A DNA stretch of 64,000 nt from Heteroscillospira sp050943935. Lineage in GTDB: Bacteria > Bacillota > Clostridia > Oscillospirales > Oscillospiraceae. The position numbers and the translations under genes are program-made. The notes beneath the pieces are model-generated. The model saw only the letters and a program-made list of their open reading frames with translations. It was not told where the DNA came from and did no database searches. The stretch covers positions 1 to 64,000 of the forward strand of contig JBMNQC010000009.1 in the NCBI GenBank assembly GCA_050943935.1. Reading direction: 5' to 3'. Position 1 is the first letter of the stretch. Each line of letters opens with the position of its first letter. Positions 24,519 to 31,844 of this stretch are shown here, one piece after another.

Positions 24519-25460
24519 ATGAAGCAGATAAAAACCGTATCTCTCATCGGCCTGGGCGCCATAGGCACCTATCTGGCCACCCGGCTTCAGTCTGTGCTGG
24601 GGGATGACCTGCGCATAATCGCCGGGGGCGAAAGGAAAGAGCGCATTCTGCGCGACGGCATGATAGCCAACGGAGAGCGCTATGATTTTCATGTGGTTGA
24701 GCCGGATGAGGAGACAGGCTTTGCAGACCTGGCTATTATCATCCCCAAATTCATGGGGCTGCGCCAGTCTCTGGAGGACATGAGGAACCAGATAGGCCCC
24801 GAGACCCTTATGCTGGCCCCTCTGAACGGCGTGGACGCCGAGGAGATTGTAGGAGAATACTATCCCGCCGAAAACATAATCACCTCTCTGATGATGGTCA
24901 GCTCCGTCAAAAAGGGCAACTCCTGCACCTTTGACCCCAAAAGCGCCTTTATCCAGTTCGGCGAAAAGAAAAACGAGGGCGAGTACTCCCCCCGTGTGGC
25001 AGCTGTAAAGGAGCTGTTTGAGCGCGCCGGCATAAACGTGCGCGTGCCCAGAGATATGATGCGGGCAAAGTGGATGAAATACATGATAAACGTCAGCGAA
25101 AACCAGTCCTCCGCCGTGCTGGGCATCTGCTACAAGGCCTGGACCGGCATAAGCCCCTCCGCCGACTTTGTGCGCGAGAAGCTGGCCCGGGAGGTCATAG
25201 CCATTGCCCAGGCCCAGGGCATAGACCTCACCGAGGAGGACCTGGCCAAGCGCCGCGAGCGCGTTGTGGTGGTGCTGCCCCAGAACAAGACCTCCACCCT
25301 TCAGGACATCGAAGCCGGTCGCCACACCGAGGTGGACATCTTCTCCGGCACTATCATGCGCCTTGGCAAAAAATACGGTATCCCCACCCCCTACAACGAG
25401 ATGTTCTACCACATGATAAAAGTTCTGGAGGAGAAAAACGACGGCCTGTTCAAGGTGTGA
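24519..25460 (+). CDS. Ketopantoate reductase family protein (ApbA/PanE-like)
   Basis: 313 residues. The N-terminal Rossmann motif is LIGLGAIGTYLA (GxGxxG), with the ketopantoate-reductase features K-F-M-G in the segment after the nucleotide fold and L-N-G-V-D-A-E. The C-terminal helical domain reads MRAKWMKYMINVSENQSSAVLG (Lys and Asn at the expected catalytic places), ending TSTLQDIEAGRHTEVDIFSG. It should reduce 2-dehydropantoate with NADPH for CoA synthesis, but many family members have other substrates. coaX lies 2.5 kb downstream on the opposite strand. ATG 24519 follows AAGGAG; an upstream ATG in frame lacks a ribosome site. Confidence 0.85.
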   Translation: MKQIKTVSLIGLGAIGTYLATRLQSVLGDDLRIIAGGERKERILRDGMIANGERYDFHVVEPDEETGFADLAIIIPKFMGLRQSLEDMRNQIGPETLMLAPLNGVDAEEIVGEYYPAENIITSLMMVSSVKKGNSCTFDPKSAFIQFGEKKNEGEYSPRVAAVKELFERAGINVRVPRDMMRAKWMKYMINVSENQSSAVLGICYKAWTGISPSADFVREKLAREVIAIAQAQGIDLTEEDLAKRRERVVVVLPQNKTSTLQDIEAGRHTEVDIFSGTIMRLGKKYGIPTPYNEMFYHMIKVLEEKNDGLFKV

Positions 25461-25485
25461 GGGGAAATAATACAATCTACTATAG

Positions 25486-25517
25486 AGCCGCACCCCATCA
25501 TCAGGGTGCGGCTTTTA
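25486..25517. terminator. Bidirectional terminator
   Basis: AGCCGCACCC / GGGTGCGGCT stem with an 8-base loop then TTTATC; between convergent genes ending at 25460 and 25519. Confidence 0.85.
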
Positions 25518-25518
25518 T

Positions 25519-26070
25519 CTATTGAACTTCGTTAATCAGCCGCGGTATGAGCTGAAGATTTTCTGTGATGGTCCTTTTCGCCTCTATATAGCTGTCTGAT
25601 GAATAGTCCCCGTCCTGCACGCATCCGGCCAGGGAATTTGCATTGCTGCCGTTGAGCATATCGCCTATGACACCGCAGGCGTCTGACAGAGCGCCGCGGT
25701 CTGCATCCGTCAGCTCATTCAAGCCGCATTTGGAAAGCCCGGCGAGAGCATCAGGCAAGCCGGTCTGAAAAATTTCCGCCAGCTCCGGGTCATTGCCGCA
25801 GATCTCCGGATACAGATTGTAAAGCGGGTCGCTGAGTGCAAAATCTGAAGCGCCGCGCATATAGGCCGTGAACTCGCTGTCGCTGACGCCAAGCATAGTG
25901 GAAGCCGCTCTGAAAGCATGGCTGTAATTCTTGTACTGGTCTATAAGCCCAGAGTGCAGCCATGCGGCGTTTTCAAGCTTCTCCTCACGCAGCCGGGAAA
26001 TACCGAATAGGCAGAAAATGTTGAAAATAAGCAGCAGGACCAGGATAACGAACTTTGTTTTCGACTTCAT
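25519..26070 (-). CDS. Membrane-anchored protein of unknown function
   Basis: 183 residues. One N-terminal membrane helix (FVILVLLLIFNIFCLFGI, about 7-25) follows a Lys-rich start, so the bulk should face outward. The rest is helical and acidic (ENAAWLHSGLIDQYKNYSHAFRAASTML ... ITENLQLIPRLINE), with three Cys residues spread through it. No family was recognised. ATG 26070 is used; a TTG seven codons earlier has no better ribosome site. It is divergent from the sdpR-like gene. Confidence 0.65.
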   Translation of the reverse strand: MKSKTKFVILVLLLIFNIFCLFGISRLREEKLENAAWLHSGLIDQYKNYSHAFRAASTMLGVSDSEFTAYMRGASDFALSDPLYNLYPEICGNDPELAEIFQTGLPDALAGLSKCGLNELTDADRGALSDACGVIGDMLNGSNANSLAGCVQDGDYSSDSYIEAKRTITENLQLIPRLINEVQ

Positions 26071-26164
26071 TTCATCACCCGCTCTATTCAATATATTTTA
26101 ATTTTTTCACATCCGCGCACCTTTGTCAATACACAATCTATTTCGAATTTCATCTAAATACCTG

Positions 26165-26193
26165 TTGACAATTGAATTCAAGAGTGATATATT
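26165..26193 (+). promoter_or_regulatory. Promoter of sdpR-sdpI
   Basis: Consensus TTGACA at 26165-26170, exact 17-base spacer and TATATT at 26188-26193. Confidence 0.85.
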
Positions 26194-26217
26194 CTATTTA
26201 GAAATATTTCTAAATAG
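26194..26217. promoter_or_regulatory. 24-base palindromic operator over the sdpR transcription start
   Basis: Perfect palindrome with 11-base arms CTATTTAGAAA around a central TA. It begins directly after the -10 box and covers the expected start site, the classical place for autorepression by an ArsR/SdpR-type dimer encoded 20 bases further on. Confidence 0.8.
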
Positions 26218-26237
26218 TTTTGCAAGGAGGTGGTCTT

Positions 26238-26522
26238 TTGGGTTTCCCAGAAACTTTCAAAGCGCTCTCGGACCCTATTCGCAGGGAGATACTCATGCTG
26301 CTTAAAGGCGGGCGTATGTCCGCCGGCGATATTGCCGGGCATTTTGAGGCCAGCGCCGCCACCATCTCATACCATCTCTCCCTGCTGAAAAAATCCGGGC
26401 TTATAACCGAGGCAAAGGAGAAAAACTACATCTTCTATGATTTGAACGCATCGGTGTTTGAGGAGCTTATGCTCTGGTTCTCGCAGTTTATGGAGGTAAA
26501 TGACGATGAAAAGCACAACTAA
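26238..26522 (+). CDS. SdpR-like ArsR-family autorepressor
   Basis: 94 residues forming one winged helix: ETFKALSDPIRREILMLLKGGRMSAGDIAGHFEASAATISYHLSLLKKSGLI...KNYIFYDLN. No Cys pair for metal binding is present, so it belongs with SdpR-type rather than metal-sensing ArsR proteins. The start is TTG 26238, with AAGGAGG seven bases upstream. Its last codons overlap the start of the SdpI-like gene. In Bacillus, SdpR represses sdpRI and is sequestered at the membrane by SdpI when the toxin SdpC arrives. A palindrome over the promoter supports autoregulation; no toxin gene is seen nearby. Confidence 0.88.
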   Translation: MGFPETFKALSDPIRREILMLLKGGRMSAGDIAGHFEASAATISYHLSLLKKSGLITEAKEKNYIFYDLNASVFEELMLWFSQFMEVNDDEKHN

Positions 26523-27156
26523 AAATATGATTCTGACCACGGCCGTCGCTCTTCTGCCCATTATCCTGGGGCTGAGCATTTACGACCGCCTGCCCGCGCA
26601 GGTACCCACCCATTGGAATTTCAGCGGTGAGATTGACAGCTATTCCAGCCGCGCCTTTGCGGTGTTCGGAATGCCGGTATTTCTGGCGGCAATGAGCCTG
26701 TTTGTTCAGTTCATGCTGGAGCACGACCCCAAAAAATCCAACATGCCCGGAGTGATGAAAGCCATCTCCCGCTGGTTATGCCCCCTGCTGAGTATTGTTA
26801 TAGTGCCTATTACTCTGTTTACAGCCCTGGGCTACAACATCCCCGTGGCGCTTGTTATCTGTCTGGCGGTTGGCCTTATATTTATCATCATAGGCAATTA
26901 TCTGCCAAAATGCCGGCAGAGCTACACCATGGGAATCCGTCTGCCATGGACGCTTAGCAGCGAGGAAAACTGGAACCGCACTCACCGTATGGCGGGAAAG
27001 CTCTGGGTGCTGGGCGGCTTCCTTTTCATCCTGGAGGGCTTCTATACTCAGGCAATAAACAGCACTCTTGGCACCGCTTTGACTTTCGTGCTTATTTTTG
27101 TAACAGTAGCCATTCCAGCCGTATACTCTTTCATGCTGTACAAAAAAGGCATATAA
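26506..27156 (+). CDS. SdpI-family membrane protein (immunity/signal receiver)
   Basis: 216 residues with six or so membrane helices. The N-terminal YDRLPAQVPTHWNFSGEIDSYSSR is the DUF1648 motif, and the C-terminal half (YTMGIRLPWTLSSEENWNRTHRMAGKLWVLGG) is the SdpI domain. SdpI gives immunity to the cannibalism toxin SdpC in Bacillus and sequesters SdpR. Here it is coupled to the sdpR-like gene by a 17-base overlap, but with no SdpABC, so the ligand is unknown. ATG 26506 is chosen because GGAGG is 9 bases upstream. Confidence 0.9.
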   Translation: MKSTTKNMILTTAVALLPIILGLSIYDRLPAQVPTHWNFSGEIDSYSSRAFAVFGMPVFLAAMSLFVQFMLEHDPKKSNMPGVMKAISRWLCPLLSIVIVPITLFTALGYNIPVALVICLAVGLIFIIIGNYLPKCRQSYTMGIRLPWTLSSEENWNRTHRMAGKLWVLGGFLFILEGFYTQAINSTLGTALTFVLIFVTVAIPAVYSFMLYKKGI

Positions 27157-27159
27157 TAA

Positions 27160-27192
27160 AAAGCAGCGCACTTAAACTGTGCGCTGTTTTTT
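27160..27192. terminator. Bidirectional terminator
   Basis: CAGCGCAC / GTGCGCTG stem (27164-27171 with 27179-27186), A-run before and TTTTTT after; between sdpI and minus-strand coaX. Confidence 0.88.
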
Positions 27193-27196
27193 ATGC

Positions 27197-27967
27197 TTAC
27201 TTTCCGATATTGCGGTAATAGATAATGATTAGTCCCTTTATGAGCAAATCCTCATCGTAAACTATCTCATGGCTGCAGTGAGCTATTACTGAGCGGGCCA
27301 GGCCTCCGGTGGCCACAACCGTGAGCTTTTTGCCCAGCTCGGCCTCCACACGGTCAATAAGTCCGTCCATCATGGCGGCGTTTCCGAATACTATGCCGCT
27401 GCGCATACAGTCTATGGTGTTGGTGCCTATGACGCTCTTTGGCGCCTCAAACTCAATATGGGGCAGCTGGGAGGTATTGGCCGCCAGAGCGTTCAGAGAG
27501 GTCTTTATTCCCGCCCAGATAACGCCGCCCAGGTGACGGCGCTTATCGTCCACCACATCCATGGTGTTGGCTGTGCCCAAATCAAACACGGCCAGAGGCA
27601 GAGGATATTCGTTCATTGCCGCCACAGAGCCGACTATGCGGTCGGCACCCATGGTGCGCGGGTCATCTATACAAATCTGCATACCGGTATCCAGGTTGTA
27701 TTTAACCACCAGAGGAGTTTTACCTGTGAGAAGCTCAACGGCGTTGGTGAGCGCGTATGTCAGTTCCGGCACAACGGAGGATATTATGGAGCCCTCTATA
27801 GCGTCGCAGGCGACGCCGTACAGCTCAAGCATGGCGCGCAGACGTATCGCATACTCCGTGGTGGTGCCGCTTTTATTGGTGGTAAGCCGCCCCTTGAACA
27901 TGCTCTCAGAGGTATCGCCTATGCCCACGACTATATTTGTGTTTCCTACGTCCAATGCCAGTATCAT
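27197..27967 (-). CDS. coaX: Type III pantothenate kinase
   Basis: 256 residues of the ASKHA-fold CoaX: ILALDVGNTNIVVGI (first phosphate loop with catalytic Asp), GADRIVGSVAAMNEYP, FDLGTANTMDVVDD (second phosphate motif), LGGVIWAGIKTSLNALAANTSQLPHIE and VVATGGLARSVIAH. It phosphorylates pantothenate, the first step of CoA synthesis, needs a monovalent cation, and resists feedback by CoA. ATG 27967 is preferred over the TTG three bases upstream. Single gene on the minus strand. Confidence 0.96.
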   Translation of the reverse strand: MILALDVGNTNIVVGIGDTSESMFKGRLTTNKSGTTTEYAIRLRAMLELYGVACDAIEGSIISSVVPELTYALTNAVELLTGKTPLVVKYNLDTGMQICIDDPRTMGADRIVGSVAAMNEYPLPLAVFDLGTANTMDVVDDKRRHLGGVIWAGIKTSLNALAANTSQLPHIEFEAPKSVIGTNTIDCMRSGIVFGNAAMMDGLIDRVEAELGKKLTVVATGGLARSVIAHCSHEIVYDEDLLIKGLIIIYYRNIGK

Positions 27968-28109
27968 CAAGTGTTCCGCCTTCCGTTTTTTTCACAGTAT
28001 ACCCTCTCGTTTTGTCAAATGCAATAGTAAATACGCGAACACTTGCTTATTCCCCCAAAAATGTGGTAGAATATATAGTAAATTCTGATTTAATTAGGAG
28101 GTGCCGGCC

Positions 28110-28676
28110 GTGGCGGAATGGGACAAACTGGAAGAAAACTGCAAACAATGCCGCAGCTGCGCGCTGTGCGAGAGCCGCCACAATGTGGTATTCGGCGTGG
28201 GCCGCAAGGACGCCGAGGTCATGCTCATAGGCGAAGGCCCCGGCGAACAGGAGGACCTGCGGGGTGAGCCCTTTGTTGGCCCTGCCGGAATGCTGCTGGA
28301 TGATATGCTGGCCTGCATAGATCTGGACCGCAGCATGATATACATTGCCAATATGGTGAAATGCCGCCCGCCCCGGAACCGCGACCCGCTGCAGGTGGAG
28401 CAGGATGCCTGCGCCCCCTGGCTTCAGGCGCAGCTTGAGCTTATACGTCCGAAGATTATCGTCTGCCTTGGCCGTATCGCAGCCATGGGTATGATACGGC
28501 CGGATTTTCGTATTACCCGGGAGCATGGCCAATGGTTTGAGCGCGGCGGTGTGGATTACATGGCAATATACCACCCCTCCGCCCTGCTGCGCGACCCTAC
28601 GCGGCGGCCCGAGACCTTTGTAGACCTGAAGTCCCTGCAGCGCATGATACGCGCCAAATGCAACAATACTTACTAA
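28110..28676 (+). CDS. Type 4 (Fe-S) uracil-DNA glycosylase
   Basis: 188 residues. Cys11, Cys14, Cys17 and Cys20 occur near the N-terminus, with Cys85 and Cys101. The pattern C14-x2-C17 / C85 / C101 is spaced as in family 4 UDGs, which hold a [4Fe-4S] cluster. Motif I is GEGPGEQED and motif II is HPSALLR. It removes uracil from DNA. The start is GTG 28110; another GTG at 28101 lies inside the AGGAGG ribosome site. The next gene begins 26 bases after the stop. Confidence 0.93.
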   Translation: MAEWDKLEENCKQCRSCALCESRHNVVFGVGRKDAEVMLIGEGPGEQEDLRGEPFVGPAGMLLDDMLACIDLDRSMIYIANMVKCRPPRNRDPLQVEQDACAPWLQAQLELIRPKIIVCLGRIAAMGMIRPDFRITREHGQWFERGGVDYMAIYHPSALLRDPTRRPETFVDLKSLQRMIRAKCNNTY

Positions 28677-28702
28677 AATATACAGGAGATGCAATTTTTT
28701 CT

Positions 28703-29611
28703 ATGCTTCAATTTAAACCCATCGCATTGGAAGACCGGGACTGGATACTGTCCCTTGTAAAAAACGAAAACTCACGCAGCGCAGATACCTCATTCGGCGC
28801 CATGTACCTGTGGAGCGCCGGTGAGACGCGCTATGTTTCCCGTGTGGGCGACAGGGTGATACTGATGCTGCGCGGAAATTCCGGCCCAATTTTTCTCTGC
28901 CCTTTCGGCTCCGGAAGCCTTGTTCCCGCCGTGCGGGAGATGCAGGAATACTGCGACGAGCTGAACAAACCCCTCATTCTGGTGGGCGTGACGGAAAACT
29001 ATGTGCCGCTGCTTGAAAAGCTCTTCCCCGGAGAGTTCGCCATATCCCGGGAGCGTAAGTCTGACGACTACGTCTACTCCGCCGAGAAGCTCTCAACCCT
29101 CTCCGGCAAGGCGCTGCACGCCAAGCGCAACCACATAAACAGCTTTGAAGGCGCATATAAGGACTGGCGCTTTGAGCCCATACGCAGAGAGCACATTCCC
29201 CTGTGTATAGAGCTGATGGACAAATGGCGCGAAGCCGACCCTGAGCACATAGAGCGGGATGTATACGATGAGCGCGACACGCTCCTGCGCTGCCTGCGAG
29301 ACTACTGGGCTCTGGGTATGTACGGCGGCGTGCTGTGGGCCGGCGGCGAACCTGTGGCCTTCACCATGGGCGAGCGGCTGGGCGGTGACACCTTTGTAGT
29401 GCATTTTGAAAAGGCAATGGCCGAGGTACGGGGCGCCTATCCCATGGTCAACCGGGAATTTGTGCGCTATATTATGCGCGAATTTCCAGAAATCCGGTAC
29501 ATTAACCGCGAGGACGACATGGGTCTGGAAAATATGCGCAAAGCCAAGGAATCCTATAAGCCCGCCATGATGGTGGAAAAATACACCGCCGTACGGGAGC
29601 GGAAGCCATGA
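28703..29611 (+). CDS. DUF2156 (phosphatidylglycerol lysyltransferase-like GNAT domain) protein
   Basis: 302 residues with two tandem GNAT-like halves: N-terminal LQFKPIALEDRDWILSLVKN...SFGAMYLW and C-terminal GKALHAKRNHINSFEGAYKDW...GEPVAFTMGERLGGDTFVVHFEKAMAEVRGAYPMVNREFVRYI, ending INREDDMGLENMRKAKESYKP. This is the soluble DUF2156 family, related to the catalytic part of MprF, which moves aminoacyl groups onto lipids. There is no membrane domain, so the acceptor is unknown. The ribosome site AGGAGA is 13 bases before ATG 28703, longer than usual. The GNAT gene that follows overlaps by 4 bases. Confidence 0.88.
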   Translation: MLQFKPIALEDRDWILSLVKNENSRSADTSFGAMYLWSAGETRYVSRVGDRVILMLRGNSGPIFLCPFGSGSLVPAVREMQEYCDELNKPLILVGVTENYVPLLEKLFPGEFAISRERKSDDYVYSAEKLSTLSGKALHAKRNHINSFEGAYKDWRFEPIRREHIPLCIELMDKWREADPEHIERDVYDERDTLLRCLRDYWALGMYGGVLWAGGEPVAFTMGERLGGDTFVVHFEKAMAEVRGAYPMVNREFVRYIMREFPEIRYINREDDMGLENMRKAKESYKPAMMVEKYTAVRERKP

Positions 29612-30366
29612 GCCTGCGCCAATTCGAGAGCGGAGACCGGACGGGACTTATAAGGCTCTGGCAGACCGTATTTGGTGACGGCGAGGATTTTATCACAGAG
29701 TTTCTGGATGAGGTCGTGAAGCCCGGAAGGGGCGCGGTATGGGACGAGGACGGCGTAATAGCCGCCGTGGCCTATATTATAGACGGCATCACGGTGGAAA
29801 ACCAGCCGCTGCCCTATATTTACGCCGTGTCCACTCTGCCTGAGTATCGCGGGCGTGGGCTGGGACGGGCTGTATCTCTTGCCTGTGCGGAAATGTCCGG
29901 CGGCGCCGTGCTGCATCCGGCGGAAAATAGCCTGTTTGACTGGTACGGCAAAATGGGCTTTGCCCCCTGCAGCCGCATATACGAGGCTAAAATGCCCTGC
30001 GGGGCCTCTGCCCTGCCGCTCACTCCCCTGAGCGCGGAGGAATACGCTAAAATCCGCCGCAGCCTGCTGCGCGGCCATCGCTTCGCAGATTACGAGCCAA
30101 GGCTCCTGGACTGGTGGGCACGGCGGTGGAACGGACGATTTTACGGATTTGAGGGCGGCTGTCTGAGCATCTCGGGCAGCTTTGTCCCCGAGCTGCTGGC
30201 CGTATCCAAGGGCGCGCAGGCACTTGCCGCCGCCTCCGGCGGCAATACCGTTACCGTCCGCACACCGGCTCTTGAGGGCTTTGAGAGTTTTGGAGCGAAG
30301 TGCGATTTTCTGGCGGGACTTGGAGCTTTACCGTCTGCGGAATACTTTCCTTTTGTATTTGACTGA
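29608..30366 (+). CDS. GNAT-family N-acetyltransferase (two-domain)
   Basis: 252 residues. The N-terminal GNAT domain has IYAVSTLPEYRGRGLGRAVSLAC (acetyl-CoA loop R-G-R-G-L-G) and ENSLFDWYGKMGF. The C-terminal 110 residues are less conserved, as in Eis-like or sterol-carrier-tailed acetyltransferases. It starts with ATGA overlap on the DUF2156 gene, so both are made together; two acyl/aminoacyl-transfer folds in one operon suggest a shared modification pathway (inference). The substrate is unknown. Confidence 0.85.
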   Translation: MSLRQFESGDRTGLIRLWQTVFGDGEDFITEFLDEVVKPGRGAVWDEDGVIAAVAYIIDGITVENQPLPYIYAVSTLPEYRGRGLGRAVSLACAEMSGGAVLHPAENSLFDWYGKMGFAPCSRIYEAKMPCGASALPLTPLSAEEYAKIRRSLLRGHRFADYEPRLLDWWARRWNGRFYGFEGGCLSISGSFVPELLAVSKGAQALAAASGGNTVTVRTPALEGFESFGAKCDFLAGLGALPSAEYFPFVFD

Positions 30367-30483
30367 AAATTTCTTGTATTTAATACTTTTGAAATAACTT
30401 TTCTGTTTCTTTTGTAACAACTTATCTGTATGATAATACTTGCAAGAGACAGTTCATCTTTTTCATTTTGTCCTCAAAAAATA

Positions 30484-30529
30484 GAAGCCGCGAAGTGGGT
30501 GCAAGCACTTCGCGGCTTCATCTTTTTTA
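30484..30529. terminator. Strong bidirectional terminator
   Basis: 14-base stem GAAGCCGCGAAGTG / CACTTCGCGGCTTC, 8-base loop, then ATCTTTTTTAT; between the GNAT gene and minus-strand fsa. Confidence 0.92.
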
Positions 30530-31180
30530 TTCGCCGAACACGGCTCTGTAGTCGGCCTGGAACTTTTCTATCCCGGCGTCGGTCAGGGGGTGGCGGGTCA
30601 TCTGCTCCAGCACTTTATAAGGCACGGTAGCTATATCCGCACCGGCAAGGGCGCAGTCGGTGACATGGATGGGGTTGCGCACGGAGGCGGCGATTATCTC
30701 ACAGTCAAAGCCATAGATGGCAAAAATCTCGGAAATTGTACGCACAAGCTCAATACCGGGCTGAGAGATATCGTCCAGACGGCCCAGGAAGGGGCTGACA
30801 TAGCTTGCGCCGGCACGGGCGGCCAGCAGAGCCTGGTTGGCGGTGAAGATCAGGGTGCAGTTTGTCTTGATGCCCTCGGCGGAGAGCACCTTGATGGCCT
30901 TGAGGCCCTCCACGGTCATGGGAATCTTGACGACCATGTTGGGGTGTATGGCTGCTATCTCCCGGCCCTCGGCTATCATGCCCTGGGCGTCCACGGTGGT
31001 GGCCTTGACCTCACCGGAAATGGGTCCGTCCACTATATCGGTTATCTCGCGTATGACCTGGGCAAAGTCGCGCCCCTCCTTGGCGATGAGACTGGGGTTG
31101 GTGGTTACGCCGCAAATGATGCCCATATCGTTTGCCTTGCGGATCTCATCCACATTGGCGGTATCAATAAAGAATTTCAT
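30527..31180 (-). CDS. fsa: Fructose-6-phosphate aldolase/small transaldolase
   Basis: 217 residues of the FSA/TalC group: MKFFIDTANVDEIRKAND, GVTTNPSLIAKEG, Schiff-base Lys85 in MVVKIPMTVEGLKA, SPFLGRLDD and EIIAASVRNPIHV. It is much shorter than classical transaldolases. Members either split fructose-6-phosphate to glyceraldehyde-3-phosphate and dihydroxyacetone or act as transaldolases in the pentose-phosphate pathway; in Clostridia the latter is common. Single gene with a good promoter. RBS GAAAGGAAG before ATG 31180. Confidence 0.93.
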   Translation of the reverse strand: MKFFIDTANVDEIRKANDMGIICGVTTNPSLIAKEGRDFAQVIREITDIVDGPISGEVKATTVDAQGMIAEGREIAAIHPNMVVKIPMTVEGLKAIKVLSAEGIKTNCTLIFTANQALLAARAGASYVSPFLGRLDDISQPGIELVRTISEIFAIYGFDCEIIAASVRNPIHVTDCALAGADIATVPYKVLEQMTRHPLTDAGIEKFQADYRAVFGE

Positions 31181-31227
31181 TGGAATCTTCCTTTCTTCAC
31201 TTTGTTCAGTAAAAGCTTATCCAGTTC

Positions 31228-31256
31228 AATATAGTTTAAGGCCGGAAAAAAGTCAA
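31228..31256 (-). promoter_or_regulatory. Promoter of fsa
   Basis: Minus strand TTGACT (31256-31251), 17-base spacer, TATATT (31233-31228), about 48 bases before the start codon. Confidence 0.8.
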
Positions 31257-31347
31257 ACATTTTTTGTCGGATATTCTGCCGCCGGGTAGATTTTTAAGGA
31301 AGCCGGATATATAATGGATGCAGCATAGTTGCTTTGAGGTGAAGACA

Positions 31348-31785
31348 ATGAAAAACAAATATGTCCGCGGCGCCGCGCGCTTTCTGCTTACGGTGCTTGC
31401 AACTGCCGTTTTGCTGGTGGGCATAGATATTTTTACGAGCGGTATGTATCTTATGGGCGTTCCCGCTATTGAGGACGTGGCAAAGGTCACCATAGCTTAT
31501 CCGGAGCTGAGCGGGGAAGCAAAAGAGTTCACCGACGCGGAGCACATTGAGCTGGCGGTTAAGCTGACGGGATTCCTGAAATACGCTCCCTTTGAGAAGC
31601 CGGACGCAGAGGCTCAGCCCGCCATGACCATAACCTACTTCTTATCCGACGGCGGACAGCTCAGCGTATCCGCTGACCGCGAGACCGTGTGGTGGATGGG
31701 CAAGGCCCGCGCCTTAAAGGAAGAGGGCGCCTTCATGAAGCTGGCTGAGGGCATATTCTTCTACGGGGAAGCTATTGAAAAATAA
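31348..31785 (+). CDS. Membrane-anchored protein of unknown function
   Basis: 145 residues. An N-terminal membrane helix (FLLTVLATAVLLVGIDIF, about 12-30) is followed by about 110 extracytoplasmic residues: VAKVTIAYPELSGEAKEF, then EHIELAVKLTGFLKYAPF, then MTITYFLSDGGQLSVSADRETVWWMGKARAL. The layout (strand, helix, strand, Trp-rich strand) loosely recalls DUF5301-like small proteins, but that is uncertain. ATG 31348 with GAGGTGAAG upstream; the frame could start earlier, but no ribosome site supports it. Confidence 0.65.
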   Translation: MKNKYVRGAARFLLTVLATAVLLVGIDIFTSGMYLMGVPAIEDVAKVTIAYPELSGEAKEFTDAEHIELAVKLTGFLKYAPFEKPDAEAQPAMTITYFLSDGGQLSVSADRETVWWMGKARALKEEGAFMKLAEGIFFYGEAIEK

Positions 31786-31798
31786 ATATTTGTATGCA

Positions 31799-31838
31799 AA
31801 AAGCCGGTATGACACGCGTGTCATACCGGCTTTTCTTA
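31799..31838. terminator. Bidirectional terminator
   Basis: Perfect 36-base palindrome, arms beginning AAAAGCCGGTATGACAC, centred at 31816/31817, followed by CTTATT; separates the gene ending at 31785 from minus-strand purH. Confidence 0.93.
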
Positions 31839-31844
31839 TTACGC

